DNA of 64,000 nt from Streptomyces seoulensis (GTDB lineage Bacteria > Actinomycetota > Actinomycetes > Streptomycetales > Streptomycetaceae), in contig CP054936.1 of the NCBI GenBank assembly GCA_013364255.1, positions 1,178,001 through 1,242,000 of the forward strand, given 5' to 3'. Position 1 is the first letter of the stretch; every line of letters begins with the position of its first letter. This document shows, one piece after another, positions 45,001 through 56,241 of this stretch. Under the pieces are notes generated by a model. That model was given only the letters and a program-made list of their open reading frames with translations. It was not told where the DNA came from and did not search any database. A program made the translations under genes and the position numbers.

Positions 45001-48000
45001 GGAGCGGTTCGTGGCGTGTCCGTTCGGTGCGGCCGGTGAGCGGATGTACCGGACGGGGGACCGCGCGCACTGGAGGGCCGATGGCCGGCTGGCGTTCGCC
45101 GGCCGTGCGGATGAGCAGGTGCAGTTGCGTGGGTTCCGGGTCGAGCCGGGCGAGATCGAGACGGTGGTGGCCGCGCATCCCCAGGTGGAGCGCGCGGCGG
45201 TGGTCGTGCGGGAGGACAATCCCGGCGATGTCCGCCTGGTCGCCTACCTCGTGCCGACCGACGATGACCGTCCCGAGGCCGAACTCGCCGCCGAGGTGCG
45301 GGCGTTCGCGGCCGACCGGCTGCCGGAGTACATGGTGCCCTCGGCCCTGGTGGTATTGGATGTGCTGCCGCTGACGGTGAACGGCAAGCTGGACCGCAAG
45401 GCGCTGCCGGCCCCCGTGTTCACAGCCGGCGGCGGTCGTGGTCCGGCGACCGTGCAGGAGGAGATCCTGTGCCAGGTGTTCGCGCAGGTGCTGGGTCTGC
45501 CCGCGGTCGGTGTGGACGACGACTTCTTCGCGCTCGGCGGCCACTCGCTGCTCGCGGTGTCGCTGGTGGAGCAGTTGCGTGCTCGGGGCGTCGCTGTCTC
45601 GGTGCGGGCGTTGTTCCAGACGCCGACGCCGGCGGGTCTGGCCGCGGTGGCGGCTCCGGACACGGTCGAGGTGCCGGAGAACCGGATCCCGGACGGCGCC
45701 GAGCGGATCACTCCGGACATGCTGCCGCTGGTGGATCTGTCGGAGGAGGAGGTCGGGCGGATCGTCGCGGCCGTCGAGGGGGGCGCGGCGAACATCGCCG
45801 ACGTGTATCCCCTGGCGCCGTTGCAGGAGGGTCTGTTCTTCCACCACCTGTTGCAGGCGGACGGCGGCGTGGACGCGTATGTGGTGCCGCGGGTGCTGCG
45901 GTTCGACTCGCGGGAGCGGCTGGACGCGTTCCTCGGGGCGTTGCAGCGGGTGGTGGACCGGCACGACATCTACCGCACCGCGATCCTGTGGGAGCAGCTG
46001 CGCGAGCCGGTCCAGGTCGTCGTACGCCGGGCCGTACTGCCGGTCACGCCCGTGGAGCTGACCGCTGACGGATCCGCTGCCGTGGAGCAGCTGATCGCGA
46101 CGGCGGGCTCGGGGATGGACATCGGCCGTGCGCCGTTGATCGATGTGCACACGGCTGTGGAGCCGGGTGAGGACGGTGGCTGGCTGGCGCTGCTGCGGAT
46201 GCATCACCTGGTCCAGGACCACACCACGCAGGACGTGCTGCTGGCCGAGATGGGTGCGTTCCTGTCCGGGCGGGAGGACTCACTGCCGGAGCCGCTGCCG
46301 TTCCGCAACTTCGTGGCGCAGGCGCGGCTGGGCGTGACGCGCGAGGAGCACGAGCGGTACTTCGCCGGCCTGCTGGCCGATGTGGAGGAGACGACCGCGC
46401 CGTACGGTCTGCTGGACGTGCACGGTGACGGCACGGGTGTGGTCCGCTCCCATCTGGGCGTGGATGACGAGGTGGGGCGTCGGGTGCGCGAGGTGGCGCG
46501 GTCGCTGGGCGTGAGTCCGGCGTCGGTGTTCCATCTGGCGTGGGCGCGGGTGCTGGCGACGGTCAGCGGCCGTGACGACGTCGTGTTCGGGACGGTGCTG
46601 TTCGGGCGGATGAACGCCGGTGCGGGCGCCGACCGGGTGCCGGGCCTGTTCATCAACACGCTGCCGGTTAGGGTGCGGGTCGATGCGGTGGGTGTCGGCC
46701 GGGCGCTGGAGGGGGTGCGTGATCAGCTGGCGGAGCTGCTGGTGCACGAGCACGCGCCGCTGACCCTGGCGCAGCAGGCCAGTGGTGTGCCGAACGGCAG
46801 TCCGCTGTTCACCTCGCTGTTCAACTACCGGCACGGCAAGTTGCGGCAGCCGGAACCGCGGCCGGAGGCGGGCGCGGAGTCCCGCGGCATCATCACGGTG
46901 GCGATGCGCGAGGCGACGAACTATCCGGTGACCGTGGCGGTCGATGACCTGGAGACGCGGTTCGGGCTGACCGTGGACGCGGTGGGTCCGGTCGACGGGG
47001 AAGCGCTCTGCCGGCTGCTGCACACCTGCCTCGACCACCTGGTGGCCACGCTGGAGGACGACCCCGCCGGCCTCCTGTCGACGGTGGACGTCCTCGACAC
47101 CACCGAACAGAACCGACTCCTTGAGGAGTGGAACGACACCACCACGGAACTGCCGGACCAGGGTGTTCACGCCCTGGTCGCCGGACAGGCGCGGCTGCGC
47201 CCGGACGCCGTGGCGCTGGAGTTCGGTGACGTGCGGCTCTCCTACCGCGAACTGAACGCCCGGGCCAACCGGATCGCGCATGCGCTCATGGCGGCCGGTG
47301 TGAGCAGGGGGTCGCTGGTGGGCGTGTGCCTTGAGCGCGGCCCCGAAGCGGTAGCCGCACTGTTGGGCGTGTGGAAGGCCGGCGCGGGCTATGTGCCGCT
47401 GGACACCGACTACCCCTCCGCCCGACTGGCGTCCATGATGCGCGACGCGGACGTACAGGTCGTCGTCACGCAGGGCGGACTGGGCGAGCTGCTGCCGGAC
47501 TTCGGCGGCGTGCTCGTACCGGTCGAGAGCGTGGATGATTCCCGCTCGGCCGAGGACCCGGCAGTGGAGGTCGCGCCGGATGACGCGGCCTACGTGATGT
47601 TCACCTCCGGATCGGCGGGGCTGCCCAAGGGCGTGATGGTGGAACACCGCGCCGTGGCACGACTGGTGTGGGGGCAGCGGTACGCCGAGTTCAGCGAGCG
47701 CAATGTGCACCTTCTGCTGGCGCCGCTGGCGTTCGACGCCTCCACGTTCGAGTTGTGGGGTGCGCTGGTGCACGGCGGCCGCCTGGTGATCGCACCCCCG
47801 GGGACAGTCGGCCTGCCGGAACTGCGGTCGCTGATCTCGGGCAAGGGCATCAGCGACCTGTGGCTGACCGCCGCACTGTTCAACGCGGTGGTCGATGAGG
47901 ACCCGGGCATCCTGACGGGACTGGAACGGGTGCTGGTCGGCGGCGAGGCCCTGTCGGTGCGGCACGTACGGGACGCCCAGACGGCACTGCCCGGACTCCA

Positions 48001-51000
48001 GGTGCTGAACGGGTACGGACCGACCGAGACCACCACGTTCGCCTGCACGTACGCCGTCCCGCGGATGGCCGCAGACGCGCAGTCCGTGCCGATCGGCTCA
48101 CCCATCGCGAACACGCGGGTGTATGTGCTGGACGGTGCGTTGCGTCCGGTGCCGGTGGGCGTCGCGGGTGAGCTGTATGTGGCGGGTGCCGGTCTGGCGC
48201 GTGGGTACGTGGGGCGCTCGGCTCTGACGGGTGAGCGGTTCGTGGCGTGCCCGTTCGGTGGTGCGGGTGAGCGGATGTATCGGACGGGGGATGTGGCGCG
48301 GTGGTCGGTGGAAGGCCGGCTGGAGTACTTGGGGCGTGCGGATGAGCAGGTGAAGATCCGTGGGTTCCGGATCGAGCCGGGTGAGGTCGAGGCGGTTCTG
48401 TCGGCGCATCCGGGGGTGGGTCAGGCGGCGGTCGTCGTGCGTGAGGACGTGGCCGGGGACAAGCGTCTGGTCGCCTATGTGGTCGGTGATGCGGGTGCGG
48501 CGGAGCTGCGTGGCTTTGTGGCCGAGAGGCTGCCGCAGTACATGGTGCCGTCGGCGGTGGTGGTGCTGGAGGTGCTGCCGTTGACGGTGAACGGGAAGCT
48601 GGATCGTAGGGCGCTGCCGGCTCCGGAGTACGTGAGTGGTGGGGGGCGTGGTCCGGCGACGGTGCAGGAGGAGATCCTGTGCCAGGCGTTCGCTCAGGTT
48701 CTCGGTCGGGAGCGGGTCGGGGTCGATGACGACTTCTTCGCGCTGGGTGGGCATTCGCTGTTGGCGACGCGGTTGGTGAGTCGGGTGCGTGCGGTGCTGG
48801 GGGTGGAGGTGGCGCTGCGGACGTTGTTCGAGGCGTCGACGCCGGCCGGTCTCGCCGCGCGGTTGGGGCAGGCGGGTGCGGCGCGTCCGGCGCTGGTGGC
48901 GGGGGAGCGGCCGCAGCGGGTGCCGCTGTCGTACGCCCAGCGCCGACTGTGGTTCATCGGGCAGCTGGAAGGACCGAGCGCGACGTACAACATCCCTCTC
49001 GGGATGCGGCTGACCGGCGCATTGGACCGGCAGGCGCTGGAAGCGGCCCTGCGGGATGTGATCGGGCGGCATGAGGTGCTGCGGACGGTGTTCGCGGTGG
49101 CCGACGGCGAGCCGTACCAGCGGATCCTGCCGGTCGAGGAGACCGGATTCGCGCTGTCCGTCACCGACGTGAGCGCGGACGACCTGGGCGAGGCGGTCGC
49201 GGAAGCGGCCGGCTATGCCTTCGACCTCGCCGAGGAGATCCCTGTCCAGGCGCGGCTGTTCACGGTCGGTCCGGATGAGCATGTGCTGACGGTGGTGGTG
49301 CATCACATCGCGAGTGATGGGTGGTCGTCTGCTCCGTTCGAGCGGGATCTGACGTCCGCGTATGCGGCGCGGGTGGAGGGGCGGGTACCGGTGTGGGCGC
49401 CGTTGCCGGTGCAGTACGCGGATTACGCTTTGTGGCAGCGGGAGTTGCTGGGTGAGGAGGGCGATCCGGGCAGTGTGCTGTCGCGGCAGGTGGGGTTCTG
49501 GCGTGAGGCGTTGGCGGGGGCTCCGGAGGAGCTGGCGTTGCCGTATGACCGGTCGCGTCCGGCGGTGGCCTCGCACGAGGGGCACGCGGTACCGGTGGAT
49601 GTGCCGGCCGCGGTGCACGCGCGGTTGCGTGAGGTGGCGCGTGAGCGTGGCGTGACGGTGTTCATGGTGTTGCAGGCGGCGTTGGCGGTGACGTTGTCGC
49701 GGTTGGGTGCGGGGACGGACATCCCGATCGGTTCGGCGATCGCGGGCCGTACGGATGAGGCGTTGGACGAGTTGGTGGGCTGCTTCGTCAACTCGCTGGT
49801 GGTGCGGACGGATCTGTCGGGTGATCCGTCGTTCGGGCAGGTGCTGGAGCGGGTCCGGGAGACGAGTCTTGCCGCGTTCGGGCATCAGGACGTGCCCTTC
49901 GAGCGGCTGGTGGAGGAGCTGGCGCCGTCGCGGTCGGCGGCGCGGCATCCGTTGTTCCAGGTCATTTTGACCATGCAGGACACGGTGTCGGTGGCGGGCG
50001 TGGGCGGTGCGGCCGAGACGGTGTCGGGTCTGCGGGGCAGCGCGCTGCCGTTGGGCCGGGTCGGGGCGAAGTTCGATGTGTCCGTGCTGGTGGGCGAGCG
50101 GTTCGGCGCGGATGGCGCGCCGGCGGGGATCGGCGGGGTGGTGACGGGGGCTGCTGACCTGTTCGACCCGGCGACGGTGGCCCGGCTGGCCGAGGGTCTG
50201 TCGCTGCTGCTGGCGCAGGTGGTCGGGGACCCGTCGACCCGGGTGAGCGCGGCCGATGTGCTGGGGGCGGAGGAGCGGGATCGGGTGGTGGTGGAGTGGA
50301 ACGCCACGGAGGTGCCGGTGGCGGCTTCCACGGTGTTGGGGCTGTTCGAGGAGCGGGTGGTGCGGTCGCCGGGTGCGGTGGCGGTGGTCGACGGGGACGG
50401 GGCGGTGTCGTTCGGGGAGCTGGATACGCGGGCGAATCGGCTGGCGCATTATCTGCGGGCGCAGGGTGTGGGTGCGGAGTCGGTGGTGGGGTTGTGTCTG
50501 CCGCGGGGTGTGGAGATGGTGGTGGGGATGCTCGCGGTGTGGAAGGCGGGCGCGGGCTATGTGCCGGTGGACGCGGGACTGCCCGCGGAGCGGGTGGCGT
50601 TGGTCCTGCGCGACAGCGGCGCGGTGCTTACCCTGACCACGGAGGAGATCCTGGACGATCTCCCGGCGGGACGGCACCGTCTCGTCGCGGTGGACGATCC
50701 GCTGACCGCGATGCAGCTCGCGGCCGCCTCTAAGGCGGCGCCGGAGGTGGAGATCCGGCCGGGGCAGGTGGCGTATGTGGTGTTCACGTCGGGTTCGACC
50801 GGGCGGCCGAAGGGTGTGGCCGTCACGCATGGCGGGCTGGCGAACTATGTGGCGTCGGTGCCGGAGCGGGTCGGGTTCGATGGCGGTGGCCGGTTTGCTG
50901 TGTTGCAGGGTCAGGCGACGGACCTGGCGAACACGACAGTGTTCGCGAGCCTGACGGGCGGGGGCGAGCTGCACTTCCTGGACGAGGAACTGGTCACGGA

Positions 51001-54000
51001 CCCGGCCGCCGTAGCCCAGTACCTGACCGAGCACCGGATTGACTGCCTCAAGGCGGTGCCGTCGCATGTGGCGGCGCTGGGTGCCGAGTCGGTGGGGTCG
51101 GTGCGGTCTCTGGTTCTGGGTGGTGAGGCGGCTTCGTCTGGCCTGGTCGTGGAGTTGCTGGACGCGGTCGGTGAGGGTTCGGCGGTGTTCAATCATTACG
51201 GGCCGACGGAGACGACGGTCGGTGTGGCGACGGTGCGTCTGTCGCGGGAGTTGGTGGCTGGTGGGGTGGTGCCGGTGGGTGCTCCGGTGGCGAATACGCG
51301 GGTGTATGTGCTGGATGAGTGGTTGCGTCCGGTGCCGGTGGGTGTGGTGGGGGAGCTGTATGTGGCGGGTGCGCAGGTGGCGCGTGGTTATGTGGGTCGG
51401 GCTGGGCTGACGGGTGAGCGGTTCGTTGCGTGTCCGTTCGGTGGTGTGGGTGAGCGGATGTATCGGACGGGGGACCGTGCCCGGTGGTCGGGTGAGGGCA
51501 ACCTCGTCTTCGCGGGGCGTGCGGATGAGCAGGTGAAGATCCGTGGGTTCCGGGTGGAGCCGGGTGAGGTGCAGGCGGTCGTGGCCGCGCATCCGCTGGC
51601 CGAGGCGGCTGCGGTGGTCGCCCGGGAGGATGTGCCCGGGGATGTCCGCCTGGTCGCCTACGTCGTCACCGATGAGGTGGACGACGAGGTGGAGGCGGCC
51701 GAGTTCGCGGCGGCCGTGCGGGAGTTCGTGGCGGGTCGGTTGCCGGAGTACATGGTGCCGTCCGCCGTGGTCGTGCTGCCGGAGCTGCCGTTGACCAGTA
51801 ATGGGAAGCTGGATCGTAGGGGCTTGCCGGCGCCTGATTATGGTGCGGCTGCGACGGCGGACAGTGGGCGTGGTCCGGCGACGGTGCAGGAGGAGATTCT
51901 GTGCCAGGCGTTCGCGCAGGTGCTGGGTCTGTCGGCGGTCGGGGTGGACGACGACTTCTTCACGCTGGGCGGTCATTCGCTGCTGGCGGTGGCCCTGGTG
52001 GAGCAGTTGCGGGGTCAGGGTGTGTCGGTGTCGGTGCGGGCGTTGTTCCAGACGCCGACGCCGGCGGGTCTGGCCGCGGTGGCGGCTCCGGACGCGGTCG
52101 AGGTGCCGGAGAACCGGATACCTGAGGGCGCCGAGCACCTCACTGCGCAGATGCTGCCGTTGGTGGACCTGGACGAGGCCGAGGTGGCGCACATCGTCGG
52201 ACGGATCCCGGGCGGCGCGGCCAACATCGCCGACGTCTACCCGCTCGCCCCCCTTCAGGAAGGCATCCTCTTCCACCACCTGTTGCAGGCGGACGGTGGC
52301 GCGGACGTGTACGCGGCGCCGCGGGTCATCCGCTTCGACTCGCGGGAGCGGCTGGACGCGTTCCTCGGAGCGTTGCAGCGCGTGGTGGACCGGCACGACA
52401 TCTACCGCACCGCGATCCTCTGGAAGGACCTGCGCGAGCCGGTCCAGGTCGTGGCCCGCCGGGCCGTACTGCCGGTGACGCCGGTGGAGCTGACCGCTGA
52501 CGGACCCGACGCGGTGCGGCAGTTGATCGCGGCGGCCGGTCCGAGCATGGACACCGGTCGTGCGCCGCTGATCGATGTGCACACCGCCGCGGAGCCCGGC
52601 GAGGGCGGCGGCTGGCTGGCGCTGCTGCGGATGCATCACCTCATCCAGGACCACACCACGCAGGACGTGCTGCTGGCCGAGATGGGCGCGTTCATGTCCG
52701 GGCGGGAGGACTCGCTGCCGGAGCCGCTGCCGTTCCGCAACTTCGTGGCGCAGGCGCGGCTGGGCGTGGCCCGTGAGGAGCACGAGCGGTACTTCGCCGG
52801 CCTGCTGGGCGACGTGGAGGAGACCACCGCGCCGTACGGTCTGCTCGACGTGCACGGTGACGGCAGCGGTGTGACGCGCTCCCACCAGGACGTCGAGGAC
52901 GAGGTGGGGCAGCGGGTGCGCGAGGTGGCGCGGTCGCTGGGCGTGAGTCCGGCCACCGTGTTCCACCTGGCCTGGGCGCGGGTCCTGGCGACGGTCAGCG
53001 GCCGTGACGACGTGGTGTTCGGCACGGTGCTGTTCGGGCGGATGAACGCCGGAACGGGCGCCGACCGGGTGCCGGGCCTGTTCCTGAACACCCTGCCCGT
53101 GCGGGTCCGTGTCGGCGCCACCGGCGTCGGACAGGCGCTGGAAGGGCTGCGCAACCAGCTGGCGGAACTCCTGGTGCACGAGCACGCGCCGCTGACCCTG
53201 GCGCAACAGGTCAGTGGGGTGCCCGGCGGCAGTCCGCTGTTCACCTCGATCTTCAACTTCCGGCACAGCCAGCGTCCGGACGCGGAGTCCCGCAAGGAGG
53301 CGGACCGCACCGCGCCCAGGAGCATCCAGATGGTGTTCACCCGGGAGGCCACCAACTACCCGGTCGCCGTTTCGGTGGACGATCTGGGCGCCGGGTTCGG
53401 GCTGACCGTGGACGCGGTGAACTCGGTGGACGGGCAGGCGCTGTGCCGGCTGCTGCACACCTGCCTGGACAGCCTGGTGACCGCGCTGGAGGACAGCCCG
53501 GAGCGCGGGCTCGCCGCGGTGACGGTCCTTGACGAGGCCGAGCAGCGGCGCATGCTGACGGAGTGGAGTGGCACCGACACATCCGTCGGGGCGGCCACGG
53601 TGCCGGAGCTGTTCGCGGCCCAACTGGCGCGTGATCCCGAAGCGGTGGCGGTCGTCTCGGACGGTACGGAGATCTCGTACGCGGAACTGGACGCCCGTGC
53701 CAACCGTCTCGCCCGCTACCTGACCGGTCTGGGCATCGGCCCCGAGGCGTGCGTCGGCGTGTGCCTCGAACGCGGCGCCGGCCTGCAGACGGCGCTGCTG
53801 GCGATCCTGAAGGCCGGTGGAGCGTATGTGCCGCTGGATCCCGACCACCCCGCCGAACGGATCGCCTACGTGGTGCGGGACGCCGGGATGGAGGTCGTGC
53901 TGACCTCCGCGGCGCTGGCCGGGATCCTGCCCGGCGACGTGCGCTCGCTGGTGCTGGACGACCCGGCCGTGGCAGCCGAGTTGGCCGCCCTCGACGGCTC

Positions 54001-56158
54001 GGCCACGTCGTGCGCCGAGCTGCGGCCCGAGCACCCCGCGTACGTGATCTACACCTCCGGATCGACCGGCCGGCCGAAGGGTGTGCTGGTCTCGCACGTG
54101 GGCGTGGCGAGTCTGGTGGCGGGACACGTCCAGCGTCTGGCCGTGGGGCCGGGGGCACGGGTGGCGCAGTTCGCGTCGGCCGCCTTCGACACCTTCGGCT
54201 GGGAGTGGATGATGGCCCTGCTGTCGGGAGCGGCCCTGGTGACGGTGCCGGCCGAACGGCGGCTGGGCACCGCGCTGCCGGAGTTCCTGACCGAGACCCG
54301 GGTCACGCACGCGACGCTGCCGCCGGCCGTGCTGGCCACCCTCGACGAGCGGTCGATCAGTGCGGACACCGTGCTGGTGGTGGCGGGCGAGGCGTGCCCG
54401 CCCGACGTGATGGCGCGCTGGGCGCGCGGGCGTGCCATGTTCAACTCGTACGGTCCGACGGAGACCACGGTGGACGCGACGCTGTGGCGGTGCGACGAGG
54501 AGGCCGCGACCGTCGCGATCGGTTCCCCGGTGGTGAACACCCGGGTGTACGTGCTGGACGAGCGGATGGCGCCGGTCCCGGTGGGCGTCGCGGGTGAGCT
54601 GTACGTGGCCGGCGCCGGGCTGGCACGCGGCTATGTGGGGCGCGCGGGGCTCACCGCGGAACGCTTCGTGGCCAATCCGTTCGCCGGCGGCGGGGCGCGG
54701 CTGTACCGCACCGGGGACCGGGCGCGGTGGACGCCGGACGGCCGACTCGTGTTCGCGGGCCGTACGGACGACCAGGTCAAGGTCCGCGGCTTCAGGATCG
54801 AGCCGGGCGAGATCGAGAAGGTGCTCGACCGGCATCCGCGACTGAGCCAGGTGGCCGTGGTCGTGCACGAGGACCCCCAGGGCGGCAAGCGTCTGGTCGC
54901 CTACGTCGTCCCCGACGCCGGCGACGCCGATCCGGGCGCGCTGGCCGGGTCGGTGCGGGAGTTCGCGGCCGAGTGGCTGCCGAACTACATGGTGCCGTCC
55001 TCGGTGACCGTCCTGGACGCCCTGCCGCTGACGGTGAACGGCAAGGTGGACCGCAGGGCCCTGCCCGCCCCGGACTTCGCGGCCGCGGCGGGCGGCGCCG
55101 GGGACCCGACGGCGGGCCGGGGCGCCGCAGGTGTGCTCGAAGCGGCGGTGTGCGAGACGTTCGCCGAGGTCCTGGGCGTGCCGGCGGTCGGGGTGGACGA
55201 CGACTTCTTCGCGCTCGGCGGCCACTCGCTGATGGCGGTCACCCTGGTGGAGCGGTTGCGGGGCAGGGGCGTCACCGTGTCGCTGCGCACCCTGATCACC
55301 AACCCGACGCCGACGCGGCTGATGCAGACGTTCAGCCTGACGTCGGTGCAGGACGCCCTCGGCGGAGTGCTGACGATCCGGTCCGGCGGAACCGAGCCGG
55401 CGTTCTTCTTCATCCACCCCGCGGGCGGACTGAGCTGGTGCTACATGCCGTTCGCCCGCTTCATCCCCGAGGAGTACCCGCTGTACGGCCTCCAGGCCCA
55501 GGGGCTCGAGGGCTCCGGGGAGCTGTCGGGCTCGGTCGCCGACATGGCCGCCGAGTACGTGCAGCGGATACGCGCGGTGCAGGCGTCGGGCCCCTACCAC
55601 CTGGTGGGCTGGTCCTTCGGTGGAACTCCCGCACACGAGGTCGCGGTGCGGCTGGAGGCCGAGGGCGAGGAGGTGTCGCTGATCCTCATGGACGCGTACC
55701 CGCCGATCCCGGCGCCCGACGCCGCGGCTGCCCGGAACGAAGGAGCCGACGGGCCGCGCGCGGCCGGCTCCGAGCGGCGTGCCGACGGCGCGCGCACCGC
55801 ACCGGCCGACGGCCCGGCGCGCCTGGCCCAGCGCGTGCGCGCCGAACTCGGCCCGGTGCTCGGTGGCGTCGACAACGACGAAGTCGCCCTGCTGGTCCGG
55901 GTGTTCGACAACAACGCGACGCTGAGGGACCGGCACGCCTACGGCACCTTCGGCGGGGACACGCTGATCCTCGTCGCGGAAGAAGGAAAACGGGCGGACT
56001 TCTCGCCCGAGGCGCTGTGGGAGCCGCACCTCACCCGGCGGGCCGCGACCGTCCGCATTCCCTGCGGGCACTCGGACATGGTGAGGCCCGAGATGCTGGG
56101 CCTGGCCTGGGACGCCGTCTCGCAGTGGCTGGCCGCACGGTCGGAGCGGGAGGAGTGA
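33053..56158 (+). CDS. Non-ribosomal peptide synthetase 2 (modules 7-13 plus thioesterase)
   Basis: A 7701-aa seven-module synthetase ending in a thioesterase: C-A-T, C-A-T, dual-C-A-T, C-A-T, dual-C-A-T, C-A-T, dual-C-A-T-TE. Phosphopantetheine serines are at 1011, 2040, 3109, 4165, 5235, 6309 and 7392. Codes: DVWHVSLVDK (Ser7), DFWNVGMVHK (Thr8), DASTVAAVCK (Tyr or beta-hydroxy-Tyr 9), DFWNVGMVHK (Thr10), DAFWLGGTFK (Val11), DLTKVGHVGK (Asp12) and DTWTVASVDK (aromatic 13, uncertain). The TE (about 7440-7701) has nucleophile Ser7521 in GWSFGGTP, Asp in LMDAYPP and His in [10 protein letters not shown]. The protein starts directly inside a C domain. AGGAG precedes the ATG. A strong hairpin follows 35 nt after the stop. 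The TE should release the 13-mer by hydrolysis or by cyclization onto a Thr or Ser side chain. Confidence 0.97.
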   Translation: MIPLSFAQRRLWFLAQLEGPSTTYTNPTVLRFSEALDRAALEAALRDVLGRHEVLRTVFPAPDGEPYQRILPVEETGFELAVADVAPEQLTETVARAVRHVFDLATEIPLRASLFSAGQDEHVLVLLVHHIAWDAWSAGPLARDLSAAYAARCGGRAPEWEPLPVQYADYAMWQRELLGAEDDPESVLSRQVDYWREALTGVPEELSLPTDRPRPAVPTYRGHQAELEIPAAVHEQLVVMARERGMSLFMVLEAALAVTLSRLGAGTDIPIGSAIAGRTDKALHDLVGFFVNTLVIRTDLSGDPTFAEVLERVRETSFGAFEHQDVPFERLVEELAPVRSLARHPLFQVMLTLQNAGPARLDLSGLKASRMAGGTATAKFDLEVTAAEILGAGGAPAGVRGVVTVAADVFDEETAARIAHHWLRVLSAVVADPATRISAVEILDADERQKLLVEWNDTGLEVGGSSLVELFAEQVVRDPGAVALVCEGVEVSYGELDVRANRLARCLRERGVGVESVVGVCLERGVDLVVGLLAVLKAGGAYVPVDPELPVERVGVMLGDAGAVCVVTSVGCAGVLPEGVVRVVVDDPVVVAEVAGRSGVAPEVVVGAGHPAYVLFTSGSTGRPKGVVVAHGGIVNRLGWMQARYGLSSGDRVLQKTPFGFDVSVWEFFWPLLNGAVLVLARPGGHRDPAYVAGVIREAGVTTVHFVPSMLEAFLAEPSAAGCVGLRRVVCSGEALSVTARDRFFEVFEGVELHNLYGPTEASVDVTSWECGPGDVGGSVPIGVPVANTRVFVLDGGLRPVPVGVAGELYLAGVQLARGYVGRSGLTGERFVACPFGGAGERMYRTGDVVRWSAEGRLEYLGRADEQVKIRGFRIEPGEVEAVLSAHPGVGQAAVVVREDVAGDKRLVGYVVPVRDDSAVPQDLAADVRAFSAGRLPQYMVPSAVVVLDALPLTVNGKLDRKALPAPAYTSDGGRLPATPQEEILCQAFAQVLGLDKVGVDDDFFALGGHSLLATRLVSRVRAVLGVEVALRTLFETPTPAGLATRLDQAGAARPALVAGERPQRVPLSYAQRRLWFIGQLEGPSATYNLPIGVRLTGPLDRRALEGALRDVLGRHEVLRTVFAVADGEPYQRILPVEETGFALTVTEVSAEELAGAVAEAARYAFDLAEEIPVRARLFSAGPDEHVLMLVVHHISGDGWSMGPLARDVSVAYEARSAGRAPEWAPLPVQYADYVLWQQEVFGSEDDPESVLSRQVDFWREALADAPEELTLPYDRTRPAVASHRGGRVRFVLPADVHEGLTRLARESGASPFMVVQAAYAALLTRLGAGTDVPIGSPIAGRTDQSLDDLVGMFVNMLVLRTDTSGDPTFRELVARVKETDLAAYAHQDVPFERLVEVLNPTRSMARHPLFQVVLSFQNNRGARLEMAGLGGALEHTQSTTAKYDLSLYMEEREEGMAGALEYALDVFDAATAERLVGWFGRLLGGLVADPDVRVGGVEFLGEGERSLVLGWAGGVGEGLVGRSSVVELFEAQVVRDPGAVAVVCEGRSLSYGELNAWANRLARSLVARGAGPERLVALVLPRSVELVVAVLAVLKSGAAYVPVDPEYPAERVALVLEEARPVVTLGVGEVDVEEGVFGEGDLGVGVLPESAAYVIYTSGSTGRPKGVVVPHQNVVRLLGSTREWFGFGPDDVWTLFHSYAFDFSVWELWGALLHGGRLVVVPFGVSREPREFARLLAEEGVTVLNQTPSAFYQLMGVERDDWVLRCVVFGGEALDVGRLEGWFERHGDGGPRLVNMYGITETTVHVSYFPLEGADAGESAGVVGVGLPDLRVFVLDEWLRPVPVGVAGEVYVAGAGLARGYVRRAGLTSERFVACPFGPAGERMYRTGDRAHWRGDGRLVYGGRGDEQVQLRGFRVELGEVGAVLARHGGVRDVAVVVRDERLVAYVVGEVSGAELRAFAAGWLPEYMVPSAVVVLDVLPLTVNGKLDRKALPAPVFTAGGGRGPATVQEEILCQVFAQVLGLPAVGVDDDFFALGGHSLLAVSLVEQLRARGVGVSVRALFQTATPAGLAAAAGPAEVVVPENRIPDGAERITPDMLPLVDLDESELTRIVEQIPGGAANIADVYPLAPLQEGILFHHLLQADGGVDAYVVPRVLRFDSRERLDAFLGALQRVVDRHDIYRTAILWEQLREPVQVVVRQAVLPVTQVELSATEQREAAQQLVAAAGPSMDTGRAPLIDVHTAAEPGEGGGWLALLRMHHLVQDHTTQDVLLAEMGAFMSGREDSLPEPLPFRNFVAQARLGVTREEHERYFAGLLADVEETTAPYGLVDVHGDGTGVVRSHLRVEDGIGRRVRDVARSLGVSPATVFHLAWARVLATVSGRDDVVFGTVLFGRMNAGTGADRVPGLFINTLPVRVRVDAVGVGRALEAVRDQLAELLVHEHAPLTLAQQASGVPNGSPLFTSLFNYRHGDRRQAESRPESGTESRGIATVAMREVTNYPVTVAVDDLETRFGLTVDAVGPVDGEALCRLLHTCLDHLVATLEDDPAGLLSTVDVLDTAEQKRLLEEWNDTTTELPRLSASEMFQAQVARTPDAVAVVYGATELSYTELDAKANQLAHHLRGLGVGAESVVGVSLPRGVDLVVALLAVLKTGAAYVPLDPQYPAERLEFMLADSGAQVVVGRGDAATELSASAVHVVRLDDAQVAGELAAAPVTAPEVAFEADGLAYIIYTSGSTGRPKGVAVSHGGVASLVAAQTERFAVDAASRMLQFASVSFDAAVSEVLVTLSSGARLVLSDAQELLPGAGLVDVVARHQVTHVTLPPAVLAVLAPEDLASVSTLVSAGEALGGDLVGRWSPGRRFINAYGPTETTVCATMSAPLAPGDSAGIGSPIVNTRVYVLDGALRPAPVGVAGELYVAGAGLARGYVGRSALTGERFVASPFGGSGERMYRTGDVARWSAEGRLEYLGRADEQVKIRGFRIEPGEVQAAVAAHPGVDQAAVVVREDVAGDKRLVAYVVGEAGESELRDFVAERLPQYMVPSAVVVLEALPLTVNGKLDRRALPAPAHTSDAARLPVTVQEEILCQAFAQVLGRERVGVDDDFFALGGHSLLATRLVSRVRAVLGVEVALRTLFEASTPAGLAARLEQAGAARPALVAGERPQPVPLSYAQRRLWFLTQLEGPSATYNIPTALRLSGGLDRGALEGALRDVVGRHEVLRTVFAVADGEPYQRILPVEEAGFALSVAEVGAEELAGAVAEAARYAFDLAQEIPVRARLLSVGPDEHVLMLVVHHIAGDGWSMGPLARDVSAAYAARVEGREPVWAPLPVQYADYVLWQQEVFGSEDDPESVLSRQVGFWREALEDAPEELALPYDRTRPAVASHEGYAVGLQLSADVHARLREVARERGVTVFMVLQAALAVTLSRVGAGTDIPIGSAVAGRTDEALDDLVGFFVNTLVMRTDLSGDPTFGQVLERVRETSLAAFAHQDVPFERLVEELAPVRSLARHPLFQVMLTLQNNAQASVDLPGLRAGAVPAPTAGPAGTPRPVTAKFDLDVTATEVFGADGTPAGLRGVVTVAADVFEAGAAGRFAEWLARVVEAVVEAPDVRMSAVEVLSLDERSLVLGWAGGVGEGLVGRSSVVELFEAQVVRDPGAVAVVCEGRSLSYGELNAWANRLARSLVARGAGPERLVALVLPRSVELVVAVLAVLKSGAAYVPVDPEYPADRVALVLEEARPVVTLGVGEVDVEEGLFGEGDLGVGVLPESAAYVIYTSGSTGRPKGVVVPHQNVVRLLGSTREWFGFGPDDVWTLFHSYAFDFSVWELWGALLHGGRLVVVPFGVSREPREFARLLAEEGVTVLNQTPSAFYQLMGVERDDWVLRCVVFGGEALDVGRLEGWFERHGDAGPRLVNMYGITETTVHVSYFPLEGADAGESAGVVGVGLPDLRVFVLDEWLRPVPVGVAGEVYVAGAGLARGYVRRAGLTSERFVACPFGAAGERMYRTGDRAHWRADGRLAFAGRADEQVQLRGFRVEPGEIETVVAAHPQVERAAVVVREDNPGDVRLVAYLVPTDDDRPEAELAAEVRAFAADRLPEYMVPSALVVLDVLPLTVNGKLDRKALPAPVFTAGGGRGPATVQEEILCQVFAQVLGLPAVGVDDDFFALGGHSLLAVSLVEQLRARGVAVSVRALFQTPTPAGLAAVAAPDTVEVPENRIPDGAERITPDMLPLVDLSEEEVGRIVAAVEGGAANIADVYPLAPLQEGLFFHHLLQADGGVDAYVVPRVLRFDSRERLDAFLGALQRVVDRHDIYRTAILWEQLREPVQVVVRRAVLPVTPVELTADGSAAVEQLIATAGSGMDIGRAPLIDVHTAVEPGEDGGWLALLRMHHLVQDHTTQDVLLAEMGAFLSGREDSLPEPLPFRNFVAQARLGVTREEHERYFAGLLADVEETTAPYGLLDVHGDGTGVVRSHLGVDDEVGRRVREVARSLGVSPASVFHLAWARVLATVSGRDDVVFGTVLFGRMNAGAGADRVPGLFINTLPVRVRVDAVGVGRALEGVRDQLAELLVHEHAPLTLAQQASGVPNGSPLFTSLFNYRHGKLRQPEPRPEAGAESRGIITVAMREATNYPVTVAVDDLETRFGLTVDAVGPVDGEALCRLLHTCLDHLVATLEDDPAGLLSTVDVLDTTEQNRLLEEWNDTTTELPDQGVHALVAGQARLRPDAVALEFGDVRLSYRELNARANRIAHALMAAGVSRGSLVGVCLERGPEAVAALLGVWKAGAGYVPLDTDYPSARLASMMRDADVQVVVTQGGLGELLPDFGGVLVPVESVDDSRSAEDPAVEVAPDDAAYVMFTSGSAGLPKGVMVEHRAVARLVWGQRYAEFSERNVHLLLAPLAFDASTFELWGALVHGGRLVIAPPGTVGLPELRSLISGKGISDLWLTAALFNAVVDEDPGILTGLERVLVGGEALSVRHVRDAQTALPGLQVLNGYGPTETTTFACTYAVPRMAADAQSVPIGSPIANTRVYVLDGALRPVPVGVAGELYVAGAGLARGYVGRSALTGERFVACPFGGAGERMYRTGDVARWSVEGRLEYLGRADEQVKIRGFRIEPGEVEAVLSAHPGVGQAAVVVREDVAGDKRLVAYVVGDAGAAELRGFVAERLPQYMVPSAVVVLEVLPLTVNGKLDRRALPAPEYVSGGGRGPATVQEEILCQAFAQVLGRERVGVDDDFFALGGHSLLATRLVSRVRAVLGVEVALRTLFEASTPAGLAARLGQAGAARPALVAGERPQRVPLSYAQRRLWFIGQLEGPSATYNIPLGMRLTGALDRQALEAALRDVIGRHEVLRTVFAVADGEPYQRILPVEETGFALSVTDVSADDLGEAVAEAAGYAFDLAEEIPVQARLFTVGPDEHVLTVVVHHIASDGWSSAPFERDLTSAYAARVEGRVPVWAPLPVQYADYALWQRELLGEEGDPGSVLSRQVGFWREALAGAPEELALPYDRSRPAVASHEGHAVPVDVPAAVHARLREVARERGVTVFMVLQAALAVTLSRLGAGTDIPIGSAIAGRTDEALDELVGCFVNSLVVRTDLSGDPSFGQVLERVRETSLAAFGHQDVPFERLVEELAPSRSAARHPLFQVILTMQDTVSVAGVGGAAETVSGLRGSALPLGRVGAKFDVSVLVGERFGADGAPAGIGGVVTGAADLFDPATVARLAEGLSLLLAQVVGDPSTRVSAADVLGAEERDRVVVEWNATEVPVAASTVLGLFEERVVRSPGAVAVVDGDGAVSFGELDTRANRLAHYLRAQGVGAESVVGLCLPRGVEMVVGMLAVWKAGAGYVPVDAGLPAERVALVLRDSGAVLTLTTEEILDDLPAGRHRLVAVDDPLTAMQLAAASKAAPEVEIRPGQVAYVVFTSGSTGRPKGVAVTHGGLANYVASVPERVGFDGGGRFAVLQGQATDLANTTVFASLTGGGELHFLDEELVTDPAAVAQYLTEHRIDCLKAVPSHVAALGAESVGSVRSLVLGGEAASSGLVVELLDAVGEGSAVFNHYGPTETTVGVATVRLSRELVAGGVVPVGAPVANTRVYVLDEWLRPVPVGVVGELYVAGAQVARGYVGRAGLTGERFVACPFGGVGERMYRTGDRARWSGEGNLVFAGRADEQVKIRGFRVEPGEVQAVVAAHPLAEAAAVVAREDVPGDVRLVAYVVTDEVDDEVEAAEFAAAVREFVAGRLPEYMVPSAVVVLPELPLTSNGKLDRRGLPAPDYGAAATADSGRGPATVQEEILCQAFAQVLGLSAVGVDDDFFTLGGHSLLAVALVEQLRGQGVSVSVRALFQTPTPAGLAAVAAPDAVEVPENRIPEGAEHLTAQMLPLVDLDEAEVAHIVGRIPGGAANIADVYPLAPLQEGILFHHLLQADGGADVYAAPRVIRFDSRERLDAFLGALQRVVDRHDIYRTAILWKDLREPVQVVARRAVLPVTPVELTADGPDAVRQLIAAAGPSMDTGRAPLIDVHTAAEPGEGGGWLALLRMHHLIQDHTTQDVLLAEMGAFMSGREDSLPEPLPFRNFVAQARLGVAREEHERYFAGLLGDVEETTAPYGLLDVHGDGSGVTRSHQDVEDEVGQRVREVARSLGVSPATVFHLAWARVLATVSGRDDVVFGTVLFGRMNAGTGADRVPGLFLNTLPVRVRVGATGVGQALEGLRNQLAELLVHEHAPLTLAQQVSGVPGGSPLFTSIFNFRHSQRPDAESRKEADRTAPRSIQMVFTREATNYPVAVSVDDLGAGFGLTVDAVNSVDGQALCRLLHTCLDSLVTALEDSPERGLAAVTVLDEAEQRRMLTEWSGTDTSVGAATVPELFAAQLARDPEAVAVVSDGTEISYAELDARANRLARYLTGLGIGPEACVGVCLERGAGLQTALLAILKAGGAYVPLDPDHPAERIAYVVRDAGMEVVLTSAALAGILPGDVRSLVLDDPAVAAELAALDGSATSCAELRPEHPAYVIYTSGSTGRPKGVLVSHVGVASLVAGHVQRLAVGPGARVAQFASAAFDTFGWEWMMALLSGAALVTVPAERRLGTALPEFLTETRVTHATLPPAVLATLDERSISADTVLVVAGEACPPDVMARWARGRAMFNSYGPTETTVDATLWRCDEEAATVAIGSPVVNTRVYVLDERMAPVPVGVAGELYVAGAGLARGYVGRAGLTAERFVANPFAGGGARLYRTGDRARWTPDGRLVFAGRTDDQVKVRGFRIEPGEIEKVLDRHPRLSQVAVVVHEDPQGGKRLVAYVVPDAGDADPGALAGSVREFAAEWLPNYMVPSSVTVLDALPLTVNGKVDRRALPAPDFAAAAGGAGDPTAGRGAAGVLEAAVCETFAEVLGVPAVGVDDDFFALGGHSLMAVTLVERLRGRGVTVSLRTLITNPTPTRLMQTFSLTSVQDALGGVLTIRSGGTEPAFFFIHPAGGLSWCYMPFARFIPEEYPLYGLQAQGLEGSGELSGSVADMAAEYVQRIRAVQASGPYHLVGWSFGGTPAHEVAVRLEAEGEEVSLILMDAYPPIPAPDAAAARNEGADGPRAAGSERRADGARTAPADGPARLAQRVRAELGPVLGGVDNDEVALLVRVFDNNATLRDRHAYGTFGGDTLILVAEEGKRADFSPEALWEPHLTRRAATVRIPCGHSDMVRPEMLGLAWDAVSQWLAARSEREE
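33056..36193 (+). other. NRPS module 7: C-A(Ser)-T
   Basis: The C domain that receives the hexapeptide from NRPS1 has HHIAWDA in place of HHxxxDG; both His and the Asp are kept. Code DVWHVSLVDK reads Ser. The A domain is near-identical in DNA to that of module 6. Confidence 0.85.
34409..35663 (+). repeat. Ser A-domain cassette, copy 2 (module 7)
   Basis: Partner of 31,221-32,475; very few changes, one being Ala to Thr near 35,267. Confidence 0.85.
36248..39280 (+). other. NRPS module 8: C-A(Thr)-T
   Basis: Ordinary C domain (HHISGDG) and Thr code DFWNVGMVHK. The A-T part is near-identical to module 3. The T domain is pre-dual type, predicting D-allo-Thr. Confidence 0.85.
37448..39048 (+). 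repeat. Thr A-domain cassette, copy 2 (module 8)
   Basis: Partner of 21,450-23,050, with a few substitutions (for example Phe-His-Ser against Phe-Gln-Ser near 38,145). Confidence 0.85.
39296..42487 (+). other. NRPS module 9: dual E/C-A(Tyr or beta-hydroxy-Tyr)-T
   Basis: Dual-type C domain. Code DASTVAAVCK is the code reported for Tyr/beta-hydroxytyrosine modules of glycopeptide synthetases. It is the most attractive site for the CmlA-type hydroxylase. This A domain has the GC-rich wobble bases of ordinary Streptomyces genes. Confidence 0.72.
42542..45655 (+). other. NRPS module 10: C-A(Thr)-T, hybrid module
   Basis: The C domain and linker match modules 1 and 2, but the A domain is the Thr type of modules 3 and 8 up to about 45,090 and then changes again ([19 protein letters not shown]). 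Code DFWNVGMVHK. The T domain is pre-dual type. Confidence 0.85.
43914..45090 (+). repeat. Thr A-domain cassette, copy 3 (module 10, shorter)
   Basis: Shares DNA with modules 3 and 8 only from the codons for [11 protein letters not shown] to about ADGRL; outside these points module 10 follows other parents. Confidence 0.85.
45671..48865 (+). other. NRPS module 11: dual E/C-A(Val)-T
   Basis: Dual-type C domain. Code DAFWLGGTFK reads Val (reference DAFWIGGTFK). The P-loop motif is [10 protein letters not shown] rather than TSGSTG, a common variant. The T domain is the ordinary type, so Val should stay L. Confidence 0.8.
48920..52087 (+). other. NRPS module 12: C-A(Asp)-T
   Basis: Near-copy of module 5 from the C-domain His motif (HHIASDG) through the T domain, with a diverged patch of about 60 nt near 51,000 and a one-codon insertion near 51,180. 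Code DLTKVGHVGK reads Asp; the pre-dual T domain predicts D-Asp. Confidence 0.82.
49268..52030 (+). repeat. C-A(Asp)-T cassette, copy 2 (module 12)
   Basis: Partner of 26,943-29,700 (offset 22,325 at the left end), with one extra codon near 51,180. Confidence 0.8.
52103..55336 (+). other. NRPS module 13: dual E/C-A(aromatic?)-T
   Basis: Dual-type C domain with MHHLIQDH. Code DTWTVASVDK shares W239, T278 and A301 with Phe/Trp-type pockets but has Thr236 and Asp331, so Trp, Phe, a substituted Phe or even Dpg remain possible. The T domain is a distinct type that precedes the thioesterase. Confidence 0.5.
55370..56155 (+). other. Terminal type I thioesterase domain
   Basis: About residues 7440-7701 of NRPS2. 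FFFIHPAGG forms the oxyanion region, Ser7521 in GWSFGG the nucleophile, Asp in LMDAYPP and His in CGHSDM the rest of the triad. An Ala/Arg-rich insert (about 55,735-55,815) forms the lid region. It releases the finished peptide; whether linear or cyclic cannot be told. Confidence 0.88.
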
Positions 56159-56192
56159 GCCGTCCCGCGTCGGTCTGACGCCGCTGTACCGC

Positions 56193-56241
56193 ACGGTGCC
56201 CGGGCCCGGTTCGTCGACGACGAGCCGGGCCCGGGCACCGT
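56193..56241 (+). terminator. Strong hairpin terminator after the NRPS operon
   Basis: A perfect 17-bp stem: ACGGTGCCCGGGCCCGG at 56,193-56,209 and its exact reverse complement at 56,225-56,241, with a self-complementary 15-nt loop. It begins 35 nt after the NRPS2 stop. Confidence 0.85.

Noticed and set aside
26595-52087. Calcium-dependent lipopeptide signature Asp-X-Asp-Gly
   Set aside because: The two Asp residues are at positions 5 and 12, and no Gly module exists.
13848-56158. Identity with feglymycin, also 13 residues and Dpg-containing
   Set aside because: Feglymycin needs many Hpg and Dpg modules; here no module reads Hpg and most read Thr, Ser, Asp, Asn or Val.
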